A DNA stretch of 64,000 nt from Bacteroidota bacterium (GCA_023386555.1 JAEWJK010000004.1:124001-188000), one strand, 5' to 3'. Shown: positions 1 through 9,652, counted from the first letter of the stretch. Notes: generated from the letters alone by a model not told the origin. A program made the numbers and translations.

Positions 1-480
1 TTCAATCTCCCTTATTTCCAACGAAAGTTTTTCTCTCTCTTCATTCAGTCTTCTTTTGATGCTCAATTCTAATTCCTGTTCTTTCGCTTTTAGATCCTGT
101 TCCTTTTGTAAGAACTGCATTTCTTTTTCCCTTGCCAATCTTAGCTTCTCTTCATTATCCTTATTGCTTTGTTGAAGTATGTTTAGCTGATTTTCAAAAT
201 CTGAAGCCAGCGTTTTACGAATAGACTCTTCCAGTTCACTGTTCTTTTTCTTCAATTCATCCTGCAATTTTTTCTGAAAGAGTTCTTCTTGTTTCGAGGC
301 TTCCTTTTTATTTTCCTCCTCCATTTGCCTGATCTTCAGCTCAGCATTTTTCTTATAATCAAGCATCTGCTGCCTCAATTCCTGTTTCTGTTTTTCGATC
401 TCCGTTTTTAGTTCATCGTTCAGTGCATCTTCTAATGGAAATTCGAAACTGCAACTTGGACATTTTATCTGTGTGGCCAT
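1..480 (-). CDS. DUF2130-family coiled-coil protein (C-terminal part outside window)
   Basis: The frame is open from an ATG at 480 to the window edge, giving the first 160 residues. The protein begins with a short zinc-ribbon-like CPSC (C7, C10) and then runs into a long, highly charged Lys/Glu/Gln-rich region with heptad character, a predicted coiled coil. This is the usual N-terminal organisation of DUF2130 proteins, whose conserved C-terminal domain would lie outside the window. The family has no firmly established role. The family call rests only on the N-terminal architecture; that the frame is coding is clear. Confidence 0.75.
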   Translation of the reverse strand, partial: MATQIKCPSCSFEFPLEDALNDELKTEIEKQKQELRQQMLDYKKNAELKIRQMEEENKKEASKQEELFQKKLQDELKKKNSELEESIRKTLASDFENQLNILQQSNKDNEEKLRLAREKEMQFLQKEQDLKAKEQELELSIKRRLNEEREKLSLEIREIE

Positions 481-732
481 ACTTATGATTTGCTGTTCAA
501 TATTACAAAACAATGCTCAAATATTTAGTAATATATGCATTGCCAGTCCTTCACTTTAAGAATGAATAGCCAAAACATTACTGGAAATAAAATATTCTGT
601 CATTTGCAAAATCCTTTAACACATCCCACCAATTGTAAAAAGCAATTTCCGTTCATCCCATTCATTTAATTAGTTGATTTAAACATGCAGACTTTTACGA
701 TGCATTTCGTAAACCGACAACAATCACAACTC

Positions 733-3150
733 ATGCACCTGAAAACCGCAGCCAAACATTATTGCACTATTGCAATTATGCTATTAAGCCTATCAACTTT
801 CGCCCAGCCAAAAAAAGAAATTACCGGTATTGTAAAAGATAGCTCACATGCTTTATCTTATGCCACAGTTAGTTTGTATAAAGCTAACCAGTTACAGCAA
901 CCAATAAAGAATGCTTTTACGAATGATAAAGGAGTATTTAGGTTTACAAATGTTGATACTGGTAGTTATACTGTCATAATTCTTTTTACAGGTTTTGAAG
1001 AAAAGCAACAGAATGTTGTTGTGGCTACGGACAATATAGATTTGGGAACACTCGAACTAAAATCATCAGGTGGAAACTTACAAGGTGTTACTGTAACATC
1101 CAGGAAGCCGTTAATTGATCAAACCGACGATAAGATTATTTACAATGTAGAGAATGATCCTGCAACAAAAACAGAAACTGCTATCGACATACTTCGCAAA
1201 ACACCTTTTGTAAGTGTAGATGGAGAGAATAATGTACAGGTGAACGGACAGAGCAATTTTAAAGTATTGCTGAATGGAAAAGAGACAGCCATGTTTGCCC
1301 AGAATGTAAAAGAAGCGTTGAAAGGATTTCCGGGATCGCTTATAACGAAGATAGAGGTGATCACATCACCCGGTGCAAAATATGATGGTGAAGGAATAGG
1401 TGGTATCATTAACATCATCACTAAAAAGAAAGTAAAAGGTTATAATGGTTCTATCAATACTTATGCAAGCACCAACCGGTTTGCTAATATTAATGCCAAC
1501 CTGAGTGCAAAGATTGGTAGAATGGGTGCTACTGTTTATTATGGTGCAGGAAGTAATTTTAATATGCCAGGTAAAAGCAGAACAGAAACGACTCCATTAA
1601 TTCCATCTTTGTTTACTAAAAGAACCTTAGCAGGAGATAGGAGACAAAGCAATTTCTGGAATTTTGGTAATGGTGAACTAAGTTTCGAGATTGATTCATT
1701 AAATACTTTAAGTGCTTATGGAAATGTAAGTGGCGGATGGAATGAATCGCTCCTAAACCAGGTTGTTATCACTGAGTTTGGATCTAATCCTTCATCTGTC
1801 AGTTATTTTGATCTGAGTAGCAGGAATGAATATCCAACTACCAGCATCGGCACAGATTATATCAAAAAATTCAAAGGAAATGCAGAAAGAGAATTCAGTA
1901 TTCGGTTGAATAGTGAGTTTGGTAACAGCAATCAATTCAGTAATAGTTTCCAGGATAATCCAACAACAGACAGGTATATAAGTAATCAAAGTGTTGCAAA
2001 AAACAGGCAATACACTGTTCAATCAGACTATATACAGCCTTTCAAGAATAACCAAAAAATTGAATCAGGTTTGAAAGCCATTATCAGACGGGCAAGTTCT
2101 GATTTTAATAGTCGTATAAAGTATGATATGTCTGAAGATTTTAAATTGAATCCATCAAACACAGATAATTTCAATTATAATCAGGATGTATATAGTATTT
2201 ATTCAACTTATAGTTTTAAAGTAAAGAAAACAACTTTCAGAATTGGTGCAAGAGCAGAACACACCATTGTTGACGGTAATTTTTCCAGCACCTCAACTAA
2301 AGTAAAACAAGAGTATACTACTTTATTGCCAAGCCTGCAAGCTAGTTTTAAATTAAGTTCAAGTACCAATATGGTTTTGAATTACGGAAAGAGATTACAA
2401 AGACCTTTTATCTGGAACCTGAATCCTTTTGTAAATAATAATGATTCCTTATTTATCACTTATGGTAATCCGAATCTTGATCCGCAAACAATTCACACCG
2501 TTTCAGCACAGGCAAGAATAAATAAAGGCGGAAATTTTGCAGGCCTCACTTTGGCTGCAAGTTATAGTGATGATATGATCGTTCAGTATGCAAGTTTTAA
2601 TCCTGCAACAGGTGTTACAAGCACTACCAGTGAAAACCTTGGAAAAGAATTACAGCTCAATTTGTCAATGAATGTTACTTTAAAACCTACAACCAGTTGG
2701 ACTTTATCCTTACATGGTAATCTTCGTTACAATAATGTAGAGAATAAAGCAATTCCCGGCCAGGAGAATAGTGGAATTGGTGGTAATGCAAACATGAACA
2801 CTAATTACTCTCTTAGCAAAAGATTTAATATTAGTGCTTATGCAGGTTTCTGGAGAGCACCGGTTACCATCCAGTTTAAATATCCTTTGAATCATTGGTA
2901 TGGAATCAACTTCGGGTATAAAATGTTCAATGAAAAATTGAATGTGTCTGCAGGAGTGAATAATTTCTTATGGAAAACATTTGATTGGAAGATGACCATG
3001 ATCGATCCTAATTTCAGAACAGAAACTACCAGTACATTTCCATTTCGTGGACTTGCTTTATCAGTTGGATGGAACTTTGGAAAGTTAACCGAGAATGTTT
3101 CGAAGAAGAAAGGTGTAACGAATGATGACCTGGTTGGCAACGGCAATTAA
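733..3150 (+). CDS. TonB-linked outer-membrane receptor (OMP_b-brl_3 type)
   Basis: About 805 residues. A signal peptide ends in LSLSTFAQ; the frame extends upstream to 685, but the Met at 733 gives a normal-length leader and is preferred. Next come a carboxypeptidase-regulatory-like beta-sandwich (about residues 30-110, KKEITGIVKDSS), a plug domain (about 120-245, with VQVNGQSNFKVLLNGKE and SPGAKYDGEGIGGIINI), and an aromatic-rich beta-barrel to the C terminus. Such receptors sit in the outer membrane and import a ligand, or display surface proteins, using TonB energy; the substrate cannot be read from sequence. No SusD-type partner is adjacent. It converges on the M23 peptidase gene with a shared terminator. 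Confidence 0.9.
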   Translation: MHLKTAAKHYCTIAIMLLSLSTFAQPKKEITGIVKDSSHALSYATVSLYKANQLQQPIKNAFTNDKGVFRFTNVDTGSYTVIILFTGFEEKQQNVVVATDNIDLGTLELKSSGGNLQGVTVTSRKPLIDQTDDKIIYNVENDPATKTETAIDILRKTPFVSVDGENNVQVNGQSNFKVLLNGKETAMFAQNVKEALKGFPGSLITKIEVITSPGAKYDGEGIGGIINIITKKKVKGYNGSINTYASTNRFANINANLSAKIGRMGATVYYGAGSNFNMPGKSRTETTPLIPSLFTKRTLAGDRRQSNFWNFGNGELSFEIDSLNTLSAYGNVSGGWNESLLNQVVITEFGSNPSSVSYFDLSSRNEYPTTSIGTDYIKKFKGNAEREFSIRLNSEFGNSNQFSNSFQDNPTTDRYISNQSVAKNRQYTVQSDYIQPFKNNQKIESGLKAIIRRASSDFNSRIKYDMSEDFKLNPSNTDNFNYNQDVYSIYSTYSFKVKKTTFRIGARAEHTIVDGNFSSTSTKVKQEYTTLLPSLQASFKLSSSTNMVLNYGKRLQRPFIWNLNPFVNNNDSLFITYGNPNLDPQTIHTVSAQARINKGGNFAGLTLAASYSDDMIVQYASFNPATGVTSTTSENLGKELQLNLSMNVTLKPTTSWTLSLHGNLRYNNVENKAIPGQENSGIGGNANMNTNYSLSKRFNISAYAGFWRAPVTIQFKYPLNHWYGINFGYKMFNEKLNVSAGVNNFLWKTFDWKMTMIDPNFRTETTSTFPFRGLALSVGWNFGKLTENVSKKKGVTNDDLVGNGN

Positions 3151-3167
3151 TCTATGATATCAACTTT

Positions 3168-3199
3168 AAAAGCTTCAGTTAATCAGCTGAGGCTTTTTT
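3168..3199. terminator. Bidirectional hairpin terminator between receptor and M23 gene
   Basis: A 10-bp stem, AAAGCTTCAG (3169-3178) with CTGAGGCTTT (3187-3196) and one G-T pair, is followed by a T run on the plus strand and by A/T-rich sequence on the other. The hairpin covers the stop codon of the minus-strand M23 gene at 3179-3181. Confidence 0.7.
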
Positions 3200-3790
3200 A
3201 TTTCTGTACCATCTCATTGGCCGCAGATATTTCGGACCTTTCTTCGTCATAAATCTTGCAGGTACCTGTGTCCATTTTCCATTTCCACTTTTCCAAACCA
3301 TAAAATGAAGATGCGGCATTGCTGAATAACCTGTTTTACCACTGATGCCAATTGGTTGTCCGGTAACAACTGTATCTCCAAGGTTTACCAGCACACCATC
3401 TTTTTGCAAGTGCCAATAGCCAGCTCTTGTTCCATCATCATGTTGAATAACGATAAGGTTTGCATATTGGCGGTATTTACGATTCCATCCACCTTTATCA
3501 TTCTTTTCTTCCATTCTTATCACAACACCACCTCTTGCAGCATAAATGGTGGTGCCTTTCTTCATTTTAAAATCCAATGCTGCACGGTTTTTATGAGAAA
3601 AATTACTGAAATATCCTTGTATCAACAGGTGAGAGGTTCCTTCTTTATATGGCAAGGCATAAACCCAACTGGTGTCATCTTTAATTTTCCCTTTCTGTAA
3701 TAATCTTGCAGTCTTACGTTGTGGATCCTTACTCACAGAACATGCAGAAAATACAACCAGTAAAATGATTGCAGCAACAACTCCTTTCAT
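3179..3790 (-). CDS. M23 family peptidase, lipoprotein
   Basis: 203 residues from the Met at 3790; the frame reaches 3805, but the internal Met gives a clean lipoprotein signal with lipobox VFSAC (C17). The M23 (LytM/lysostaphin-like) zinc site is visible: H and D in SHKNRAALDF, then HLH in MPHLHFMVW near the C terminus, and the family segment GYWHLQKDG before it. M23 enzymes cut peptide bonds in peptidoglycan cross-links, and this one should work in the periplasm at a membrane. It follows the repeat-containing lipoprotein gene by about 16 nt, so the two probably form an operon. Confidence 0.88.
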   Translation of the reverse strand: MKGVVAAIILLVVFSACSVSKDPQRKTARLLQKGKIKDDTSWVYALPYKEGTSHLLIQGYFSNFSHKNRAALDFKMKKGTTIYAARGGVVIRMEEKNDKGGWNRKYRQYANLIVIQHDDGTRAGYWHLQKDGVLVNLGDTVVTGQPIGISGKTGYSAMPHLHFMVWKSGNGKWTQVPARFMTKKGPKYLRPMRWYRNKKASAD

Positions 3791-3806
3791 CTGGAATAGT
3801 AACAAA

Positions 3807-4370
3807 TTAATTACGTGAAGAATCAGGCTGAGGCTTCAAAACCTGGTATTCGTTCTTCTTTTCTTCTACCGTATTTTTTGCTGGTGAAGAATTTAAAGGA
3901 GCACCTACACTAATATCACATCTGTGTCCTGGCTGACCATGAGGTGGATTCATTCCTGGAGCAGTAGTGGTTGTATTGGTAGTAGTCTGAGTTGTAGAAG
4001 GTTTTATTGTTATATTTTGAGGAGTACTGTTGGTTGCAGGCTGAGTTTTAGCTGGTGTTGAATTTAGCGGAGCACCAACAGCCAGATCACATCTATGTCC
4101 GGGCTGACCATGTGGTGGATTCATTCCTGCTGGAGTTGTTTGAGTTGGTGTAGCAACAGCAGTACTTGTTATTACCGGATTATTATTTACTGAAGTTGGA
4201 TTAGGATTTAATATCGGAGCAGGACTGGAAGTTTGGCTTGGCTGAACCATACTATTAGTTGCATTGGATGGCTTACTTACTTGCTTATCAAGATTTGCAT
4301 CAAATTCATCAGAACTGTTACATGCAATAAACGTAGTTGTAGCCAGTAAGGCAATCATCAGTTTTTTCAT
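3807..4370 (-). CDS. Lipoprotein with two GMNPPHGQPGHRCD repeats
   Basis: 187 residues. A signal peptide is followed by lipobox TFIAC (Cys17). The rest is Thr/Pro/Asn/Ser-rich and probably extended. It contains two near-identical 27-residue modules, each starting GMNPPHGQPGHRCD and ending VGAPLNS.PAK, separated by a 30-residue Thr-rich linker. Each module carries two His and one Cys, which suggests metal or haem binding, but this is inference. Similar NPPHGQPGHRCD stretches occur in other Bacteroidota secreted proteins; no function is known to me. It is the first gene of a pair with the M23 peptidase. Confidence 0.8.
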   Translation of the reverse strand: MKKLMIALLATTTFIACNSSDEFDANLDKQVSKPSNATNSMVQPSQTSSPAPILNPNPTSVNNNPVITSTAVATPTQTTPAGMNPPHGQPGHRCDLAVGAPLNSTPAKTQPATNSTPQNITIKPSTTQTTTNTTTTAPGMNPPHGQPGHRCDISVGAPLNSSPAKNTVEEKKNEYQVLKPQPDSSRN

Positions 4371-4582
4371 CTAACAAAGAAAGCATTTTATTGATGCGAA
4401 AAAAGGGTAAGCTTAAATTCCAATCGTATTTTAACTTTTACCAGCGTTTTAAAAAGCAATATGCCTGTTTATTTGAATACATCAAATCCTACCGTTCATC
4501 CATTTATTGTGAAAAAAATTGCAGGAAAAGCTCAAATCAACGAAAGCTATCGTAATTTAACTTCATCATTAAAACGATTACC

Positions 4583-5992
4583 ATGAAACAAAAATTTTTA
4601 CTCCTCTCAGCAGTTGGTTTTTGTGTTGTTACGGCAGAAGCTCAAATTAAAGCCTATGCCATTACCGGCTCCCAAAAAGGAAGTTCTTCCTGGTCAGAAG
4701 TTCGATTGGTTGACGCCTTAACAGGTGATGAATTAAAAACAATCTATCAAAAAACACAGGAGATTGAAAGATTAAATGCCAGGACAGGAAAACCAATTGA
4801 AAAGAAAGATTTAGCAATTTCCGGAACTGGTACTACTGCACCCAAAGATGATATAACAGTGATCAGGCATAATGATGATAATAAAACCGTCATCATCAGA
4901 AGGGCAACATCACGTACACCACAAATACAAACAGATGCACCTTTTGCCACATCCTCTGCAGCCTTGGCGTATGATAAAAAGCACGACAGGCTTTACTATA
5001 CACCAATGGGTATTAACGAGCTGCGGTATATTGATATGAAATCAAAAACCACCAAGGTATATTACTTCGAAGGAGAGGCATTCGGTGCTCTGAAACATAG
5101 GGGAGATGTACAAAACCAGATTACAAGAATGGTAATAGGTGCTGATGGTAAAGGATATGCATTAACCAATAATGCAGACCACCTTATTCAATTTGAGACA
5201 GATAAAAAGCCTGAGGTTAAAGATCTTGGTGCTTTGATTGATGATCCTGCCAATGGAAATTACTCAGTACACAGCAGTAGCAATTATGGTGGTGATATGA
5301 TTGCTGATGCACAGGGAAATTTGTGGCTCATCAGTGCTAATCGTCGTGTGTATAAAATTGATATGAAAACTTTAGTAGCAACATATAAAGGTTCTATTAA
5401 AGGATTACCTGCAGGATTTTCTACCAATGGTGCCATTGTTGAAAAGAATGGAGAAGCTTCTGTGATTGTTTGCAGTTCTACCAATACCCAGGGTTATTTC
5501 AGGTTTGATCTGAACACTTTGCAAAGCGAAAAAGTAACCACTTCAGAAAAAGTATACAATGCTTCAGATCTTGCAAACGGTAATCTGGCATTCAGCAAAA
5601 AGAAGAAAAAAGATGAACCGAAAGAAGTGGTAGAAACACCTACAAAAGATGAAGAATCAGAACCTACCAAGCCAACAACACCTGCAACTGAATTACAGAA
5701 AAAAGGCGTTGAAAAAGTTGCTGAAATAGAAGGTACTATTTCTGTTTATCCTAACCCTGTTACAACAGGTGTTACCAGGATTGCTTTCAAAGATCATTTG
5801 CCAGGAAGATACCAGGTACAGGTAATGGATATCTCAGGTAAATTACTCAGCACCAAAGCAGTTAACATCAACAATAAATTACAGGTGGAGCAGCTTACAT
5901 TACCATCTTATATCGCAAAAGGAAATTACATGATCAAAGTGCTCAACCAGGAAAACAAAGTGGTGAGTGCAAATCCAATAATTGTACAATAA
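4583..5992 (+). CDS. Secreted protein with T9SS type A C-terminal sorting domain
   Basis: 469 residues. The signal peptide ends at TAEAQ (about residue 21). The middle (about 100-330) has spaced blades such as YDKKHDRLYYTPMG and KIDMKTLVATYKG, like a beta-propeller. A low-complexity Lys/Glu/Pro/Thr linker (about 335-380) leads to the sorting domain (about 390-469), with the typical SVYPNPV opening, VQVMDISGKLL centre and GNYMIKVL end. Family knowledge says this domain sends the protein through the type IX system to the surface or medium. It stands alone between a divergent lipoprotein and a strong terminator. Confidence 0.88.
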   Translation: MKQKFLLLSAVGFCVVTAEAQIKAYAITGSQKGSSSWSEVRLVDALTGDELKTIYQKTQEIERLNARTGKPIEKKDLAISGTGTTAPKDDITVIRHNDDNKTVIIRRATSRTPQIQTDAPFATSSAALAYDKKHDRLYYTPMGINELRYIDMKSKTTKVYYFEGEAFGALKHRGDVQNQITRMVIGADGKGYALTNNADHLIQFETDKKPEVKDLGALIDDPANGNYSVHSSSNYGGDMIADAQGNLWLISANRRVYKIDMKTLVATYKGSIKGLPAGFSTNGAIVEKNGEASVIVCSSTNTQGYFRFDLNTLQSEKVTTSEKVYNASDLANGNLAFSKKKKKDEPKEVVETPTKDEESEPTKPTTPATELQKKGVEKVAEIEGTISVYPNPVTTGVTRIAFKDHLPGRYQVQVMDISGKLLSTKAVNINNKLQVEQLTLPSYIAKGNYMIKVLNQENKVVSANPIIVQ

Positions 5993-6011
5993 AGTATTGA
6001 AGTTTTTATAT

Positions 6012-6040
6012 AGCCGGTCAATTACTGACCGGCTTTTTTT
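6012..6040 (+). terminator. Intrinsic terminator
   Basis: A perfect 9-bp stem AGCCGGTCA / TGACCGGCT with a 5-nt loop is followed directly by a run of T. It ends the transcript of the T9SS substrate gene. Confidence 0.9.
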
Positions 6041-6101
6041 ATTTGATGATACTTGTCATTGGTGCATTCAACATTGTAAATAACTTAGCAGTAAAAACTT
6101 A

Positions 6102-7025
6102 ATGCAACAGTTGAAGCGATCCAGAATAGTTGTTATAGGTGTTGGAGCTGTAGGTGCTACAACAGCTTATACTTTATTGCTCAGGCGAAGAGTAGATGAG
6201 TTGGTGTTGATAGATGCCAATAAAAAGAAAGCAATCGGTGATGCATTGGATATGAATCATGGAATGCCTTTTCTTGGTAATACAAAAGTATGGGCAGGAG
6301 ATTATGAAGATTGTGCTGAAGCAGATATTATTATCATCACTGCAGGTGCTGCACAAAAACCGGGAGAAACGAGGATTGATCTTCTGAAGCGAAATGTGGG
6401 CATCTTCGAAAGCATCACAGACGAAGTGCTGAAGTATAATACTGATGGAATTATTCTTATCGCATCTAATCCTGTTGATGTGATGAGTTATTTCACCTGG
6501 AAAAAATCAGGCTGGCCTGTTCATAGAATAATCGGCTCAGGAACATTGCTGGATAGTGCAAGGTTTAGGTACCTGATCAGCGAAAAATTGAATATCGATC
6601 CCAGGAGTGTACATGCACATATCATTGGTGAGCATGGTGATTCGGAACTGCCTTTATGGAGCCTGGCAAATATTGCTGGAACGGATATTAGTTTATCTGA
6701 AGAGGATAGGCAAAACATCTTTGCTCATACACGAGATGCAGCTTACGAGATCATCGAAGCAAAAGGTGCAACCTATTATGCCATTGCCCTTGCATTAGAC
6801 AGAATTTGTACAGCCATACTTCGTAATGAAGCTGCAGTGTTAAATGTTTCAACTTGCCTTAAAGATTATCATGGAGTTTCAGACGTGTTTCTCGGTGTTC
6901 CTTGTGTAATTGACAGAACAGGTGTTAGGGAAGTATTGAAATTGAATATAAATGAAGCGGAAAAGGAATTATTGCATAAGTCTGCAACAAAACTGAAAAG
7001 TGTAATTGAATCTATCGCACTATAA
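6102..7025 (+). CDS. ldh: L-lactate dehydrogenase
   Basis: 307 residues, the usual length for NAD-dependent L-lactate dehydrogenase (pyruvate + NADH to L-lactate). The Rossmann glycine motif GVGAVG is at 13-18 and is followed by the dinucleotide-contacting Asp in LIDANKKK. The specificity loop reads AGAAQKPGETR: Gln rather than Arg marks lactate over malate dehydrogenase. The catalytic His178 is in IIGEHGDSELP. Cytoplasmic. It is monocistronic, between a terminator at 6012 and a convergent-gene terminator at 7033. Confidence 0.93.
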   Translation: MQQLKRSRIVVIGVGAVGATTAYTLLLRRRVDELVLIDANKKKAIGDALDMNHGMPFLGNTKVWAGDYEDCAEADIIIITAGAAQKPGETRIDLLKRNVGIFESITDEVLKYNTDGIILIASNPVDVMSYFTWKKSGWPVHRIIGSGTLLDSARFRYLISEKLNIDPRSVHAHIIGEHGDSELPLWSLANIAGTDISLSEEDRQNIFAHTRDAAYEIIEAKGATYYAIALALDRICTAILRNEAAVLNVSTCLKDYHGVSDVFLGVPCVIDRTGVREVLKLNINEAEKELLHKSATKLKSVIESIAL

Positions 7026-7032
7026 GATAAGA

Positions 7033-7058
7033 AAAGCACAGTGTTATTACTGTGCTTT
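7033..7058. terminator. Bidirectional terminator between ldh and blaR1-like gene
   Basis: A perfect 10-bp stem AAAGCACAGT / ACTGTGCTTT with a 6-nt loop lies between two convergent genes. A/T-rich flanks on both sides allow use in both directions. Confidence 0.75.
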
Positions 7059-7077
7059 AATCTTAATAAATCATTGT

Positions 7078-9216
7078 TTAATCAAACTCAAATCCGAAAT
7101 TTCCAATTTCTGTATGAGCTGGAACATTCGTAGCAGGAGAACAGTTTTTATTACTTGGTGAAGTGGTTCTTTTAGGCTTCGTAGTGGTAATCCTGGTACT
7201 CCGGCCTTGACCAGTAATGGTGATCACTCGTCTGCTTCTATCATTCTTATTAGCTTTTTCACATTCATCTTCAGCATCAGTATAAACATACGTATAGGTT
7301 GATGATCCTTTTCCATTTGCTTGTGGTAAAGTACCTATTCTAACAGATGGTGTTTTAATGCCTTTCACCTGCTCTAAGGTTTTGCCGTTAACAACAATAT
7401 ATTGGGCACCTTCATCTAGTGGAAAAAATCCTGCAACCTGGTCATTATAAACGGCCGCTGTTCTTGCTGTATATCTCTGTCTTAAACTATCTGCAGCACT
7501 TTTCGCTTTCAGGTTATTAAGTTTACTCTCTAATTTCACAACTTTTCTTTTTTCATTCGCTGCACGAAGTCTGTCTGCTTCTCTATCATTCTCAACAGAT
7601 ATATTCCCATGTCTATAAAATCCTTCAGTGGTTATGGCAGGAGCAAAGCTGTAGAACTGAGGGTAATCAATATCTTTCAAATTCTTAAATACTTCTGCTA
7701 TTTCCATCTGCATTTTTTTTGCATCAAGTTTCGATATAAAGCCTTTCTTCAAAGCCTCTTCTAATTCTTTTTGCGACTTTTTCAATTCTTCCGCCATACC
7801 CTGCAAATTATTATGCGTAAAAAACGTAACGTTTCCACCAAATCTCAAAGTATCCATTGCCATGGTATAATGTTGTGCAAGTCTCAATTGTGCAGGAATA
7901 TTTTTGAGATTTTTAAGAAGATCTCTATGAACTGTATTTGATAAATTCCTTTCAAGCTCTTTTAGATTTTCAATGGCCATAGGTGCCATAACTCGAGGCA
8001 ATTGAATTTCACGGTTAGCCGTTCTTAAAACCTTCCTGTTTTTATGTTGTTGCAATTTATTTTCCTGGACTTTCTTTTTTACTGCTTCTTTCAATGGCTC
8101 ATTTAAAAATGAAAGTGGATTAAAAAGAACATTGTCAACTTTTGTTGCTAATGGCTGTAAAACTACTGCCTGATCTGTTATACCAGGTTTAACTTCCTGT
8201 GCTCGTAAACTGGAAGGATCGAACCAGGCAATTGAAGAAAGAATTCCTGTCATTAAAAGTAAAGCCAATAGCTGATGGCGATAATTGAACCTGCTATCTT
8301 TCTGATGCACCATTCTTTGAACTCTTGAAAGCAATTCTCCTTTCGTTTTTACGGCATACATTGCCAGTGCAGGAGATTTCTGTAATACAGCAATCCTCAA
8401 CAATGCTTCTGCATACATCGATGGACTATATTGATATTGCAACACCCAGTCATCACAACTGTTTTCTCTCTCTTTTGAAATTGATTTAGTAATAAGTCTT
8501 GTAAAAGGATTGAAGAATAACCCGAGTTCAACTATTGATAAAATAATGTTTAGTATGTAATCATGTCTTTTGATATGAGCCAGTTCATGTAATATCACAG
8601 CCTCTAACTGTTGAGGCGTAAGATGATTGATGCTTGCAATAGGAACCAATATTACCGGTTTTAAAAAACCAATGGTTATCGGGCTATGAATAATCTCTGA
8701 AAGATAGATCCGAACCTTTTGTTTAATGCCTAACTGACCTGCAACTTTTGTTACAAATAGTTTCCAGTCAACATCTATTTTATGAAGCCCATTTAACCTT
8801 ACTAACTGGGTGTAACGATAAGCCCTGAACCACCTGATTGTTAAGAAAGCCAATAAAAGCAAATAAGCCACAGATAAATACGGCAATATTTGTTCTGCTT
8901 TAATAAAATAACTGAGTAATGAGCCTTTTTCCGAAGCGATAACAAAAGTGTTTTGATCACCTGTCTGCAGGTAAATTGCCTCAGCAACATCTAAAGCCTG
9001 GCTACATTGCTGATAATAAAACTGCAGCGTAATAATAAACCAGGCAAAACCTGTAATCTGTGCAGCAACTGCAATTCTATACTTTGTTTCACTGGAGAAT
9101 TTAATAAGACTTGTAAGCAACACATAAACGATCCACACTAATGCCATTTGCCATAAACTATTGGCAATAGCATAACCCAAAGCCTGTAAAATAGGAGACT
9201 GGGAAAGTGACGGCAT
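7078..9216 (-). CDS. blaR1: BlaR1-like M56 family membrane metallopeptidase
   Basis: 712 residues. Four hydrophobic segments lie in the first 320 residues, and the M56 zinc motif HELAH (H210-H214, within HELAHIKRHD) sits on the cytosolic side between membrane segments. No penicillin-binding sensor domain follows; the C-terminal half is a long charged region with coiled-coil segments and a Ser/Arg/Thr-rich tail. In this family the peptidase cleaves the partner BlaI repressor after a periplasmic signal. The gene follows blaI by 3 nt, an operon. The true signal is unknown, and resistance to beta-lactams should not be assumed. Confidence 0.88.
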   Translation of the reverse strand: MPSLSQSPILQALGYAIANSLWQMALVWIVYVLLTSLIKFSSETKYRIAVAAQITGFAWFIITLQFYYQQCSQALDVAEAIYLQTGDQNTFVIASEKGSLLSYFIKAEQILPYLSVAYLLLLAFLTIRWFRAYRYTQLVRLNGLHKIDVDWKLFVTKVAGQLGIKQKVRIYLSEIIHSPITIGFLKPVILVPIASINHLTPQQLEAVILHELAHIKRHDYILNIILSIVELGLFFNPFTRLITKSISKERENSCDDWVLQYQYSPSMYAEALLRIAVLQKSPALAMYAVKTKGELLSRVQRMVHQKDSRFNYRHQLLALLLMTGILSSIAWFDPSSLRAQEVKPGITDQAVVLQPLATKVDNVLFNPLSFLNEPLKEAVKKKVQENKLQQHKNRKVLRTANREIQLPRVMAPMAIENLKELERNLSNTVHRDLLKNLKNIPAQLRLAQHYTMAMDTLRFGGNVTFFTHNNLQGMAEELKKSQKELEEALKKGFISKLDAKKMQMEIAEVFKNLKDIDYPQFYSFAPAITTEGFYRHGNISVENDREADRLRAANEKRKVVKLESKLNNLKAKSAADSLRQRYTARTAAVYNDQVAGFFPLDEGAQYIVVNGKTLEQVKGIKTPSVRIGTLPQANGKGSSTYTYVYTDAEDECEKANKNDRSRRVITITGQGRSTRITTTKPKRTTSPSNKNCSPATNVPAHTEIGNFGFEFD

Positions 9217-9219
9217 ACA

Positions 9220-9600
9220 TTATTTGTTTTTCAGGTTGTCAAGCATTTTCTGGATCTCATCCAGTTCATCTTTAGAAGGAGAAGCATTACCCAAAGCCTG
9301 CATTACTAACTGTGTGGAGCTACCTCCAAACAACGAGTTTACCATTTTACCCACCATTTGCTTTTGTGTACTTTCACGGCTGATGTTTGCCTGGTAAATA
9401 TGTGTTTTGCTGCTATCATCCCTTTTTACAATACCCTTCTCAAACATGATCTGCATTAACTTAAGGGTAGTGGTATATCCTGAATCTTTGATAGAAGCCA
9501 ATTCTTCATGCACTTCTCTTACCGTAGCCTGGCCTTTTGTCCAAAGCACCTGCAATATCTCCAGTTCGCTTTCTGTTGGTTTGATTTGTTTATTTCCCAT
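9220..9600 (-). CDS. blaI: BlaI/MecI/CopY family transcriptional repressor
   Basis: 126 residues from the ATG at 9600. The frame extends upstream to 9663, but the extension covers the predicted promoter, and MGNKQIKPTESELEILQVLW is the usual family N terminus. Residues 8-75 form the winged helix (LW.KGQATVREVHEEL, then YTTTLKLMQIMFEKGIV), followed by the dimerisation helices. Family members repress their own operon and are inactivated by cleavage by the BlaR1 partner encoded directly downstream. Confidence 0.92.
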   Translation of the reverse strand: MGNKQIKPTESELEILQVLWTKGQATVREVHEELASIKDSGYTTTLKLMQIMFEKGIVKRDDSSKTHIYQANISRESTQKQMVGKMVNSLFGGSSTQLVMQALGNASPSKDELDEIQKMLDNLKNK

Positions 9601-9622
9601 TATTACGATTTGTTTCGTATTG

Positions 9623-9652
9623 CAAACTACGAACTTTTTAGTTGGTTGCAAA
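9623..9652 (-). promoter_or_regulatory. Predicted promoter and candidate operator of blaI-blaR1
   Basis: On the minus strand a TTTG (9649-9652) is followed after 19 nt by TAGTTTG (9623-9629), close to the Bacteroidota -33/-7 consensus TTTG-N19-21-TAnnTTTG. A perfect inverted repeat TACGAA/TTCGTA (9614-9619 and 9628-9633, 8-nt gap) overlaps the -7 element, the place expected for autorepression by BlaI. Operator function is inferred. Confidence 0.5.

Noticed and set aside
3807..4370. Two repeated modules as a CRISPR-like or DNA-level tandem repeat
   Set aside because: The repeat is at protein level in a clear lipoprotein frame, with only two copies and a coding linker.
7078..9600. blaR1-blaI as a beta-lactam resistance locus
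   Set aside because: No beta-lactamase gene is adjacent and BlaR1 lacks the penicillin sensor domain; M56/BlaI pairs in Bacteroidota have other or unknown signals.
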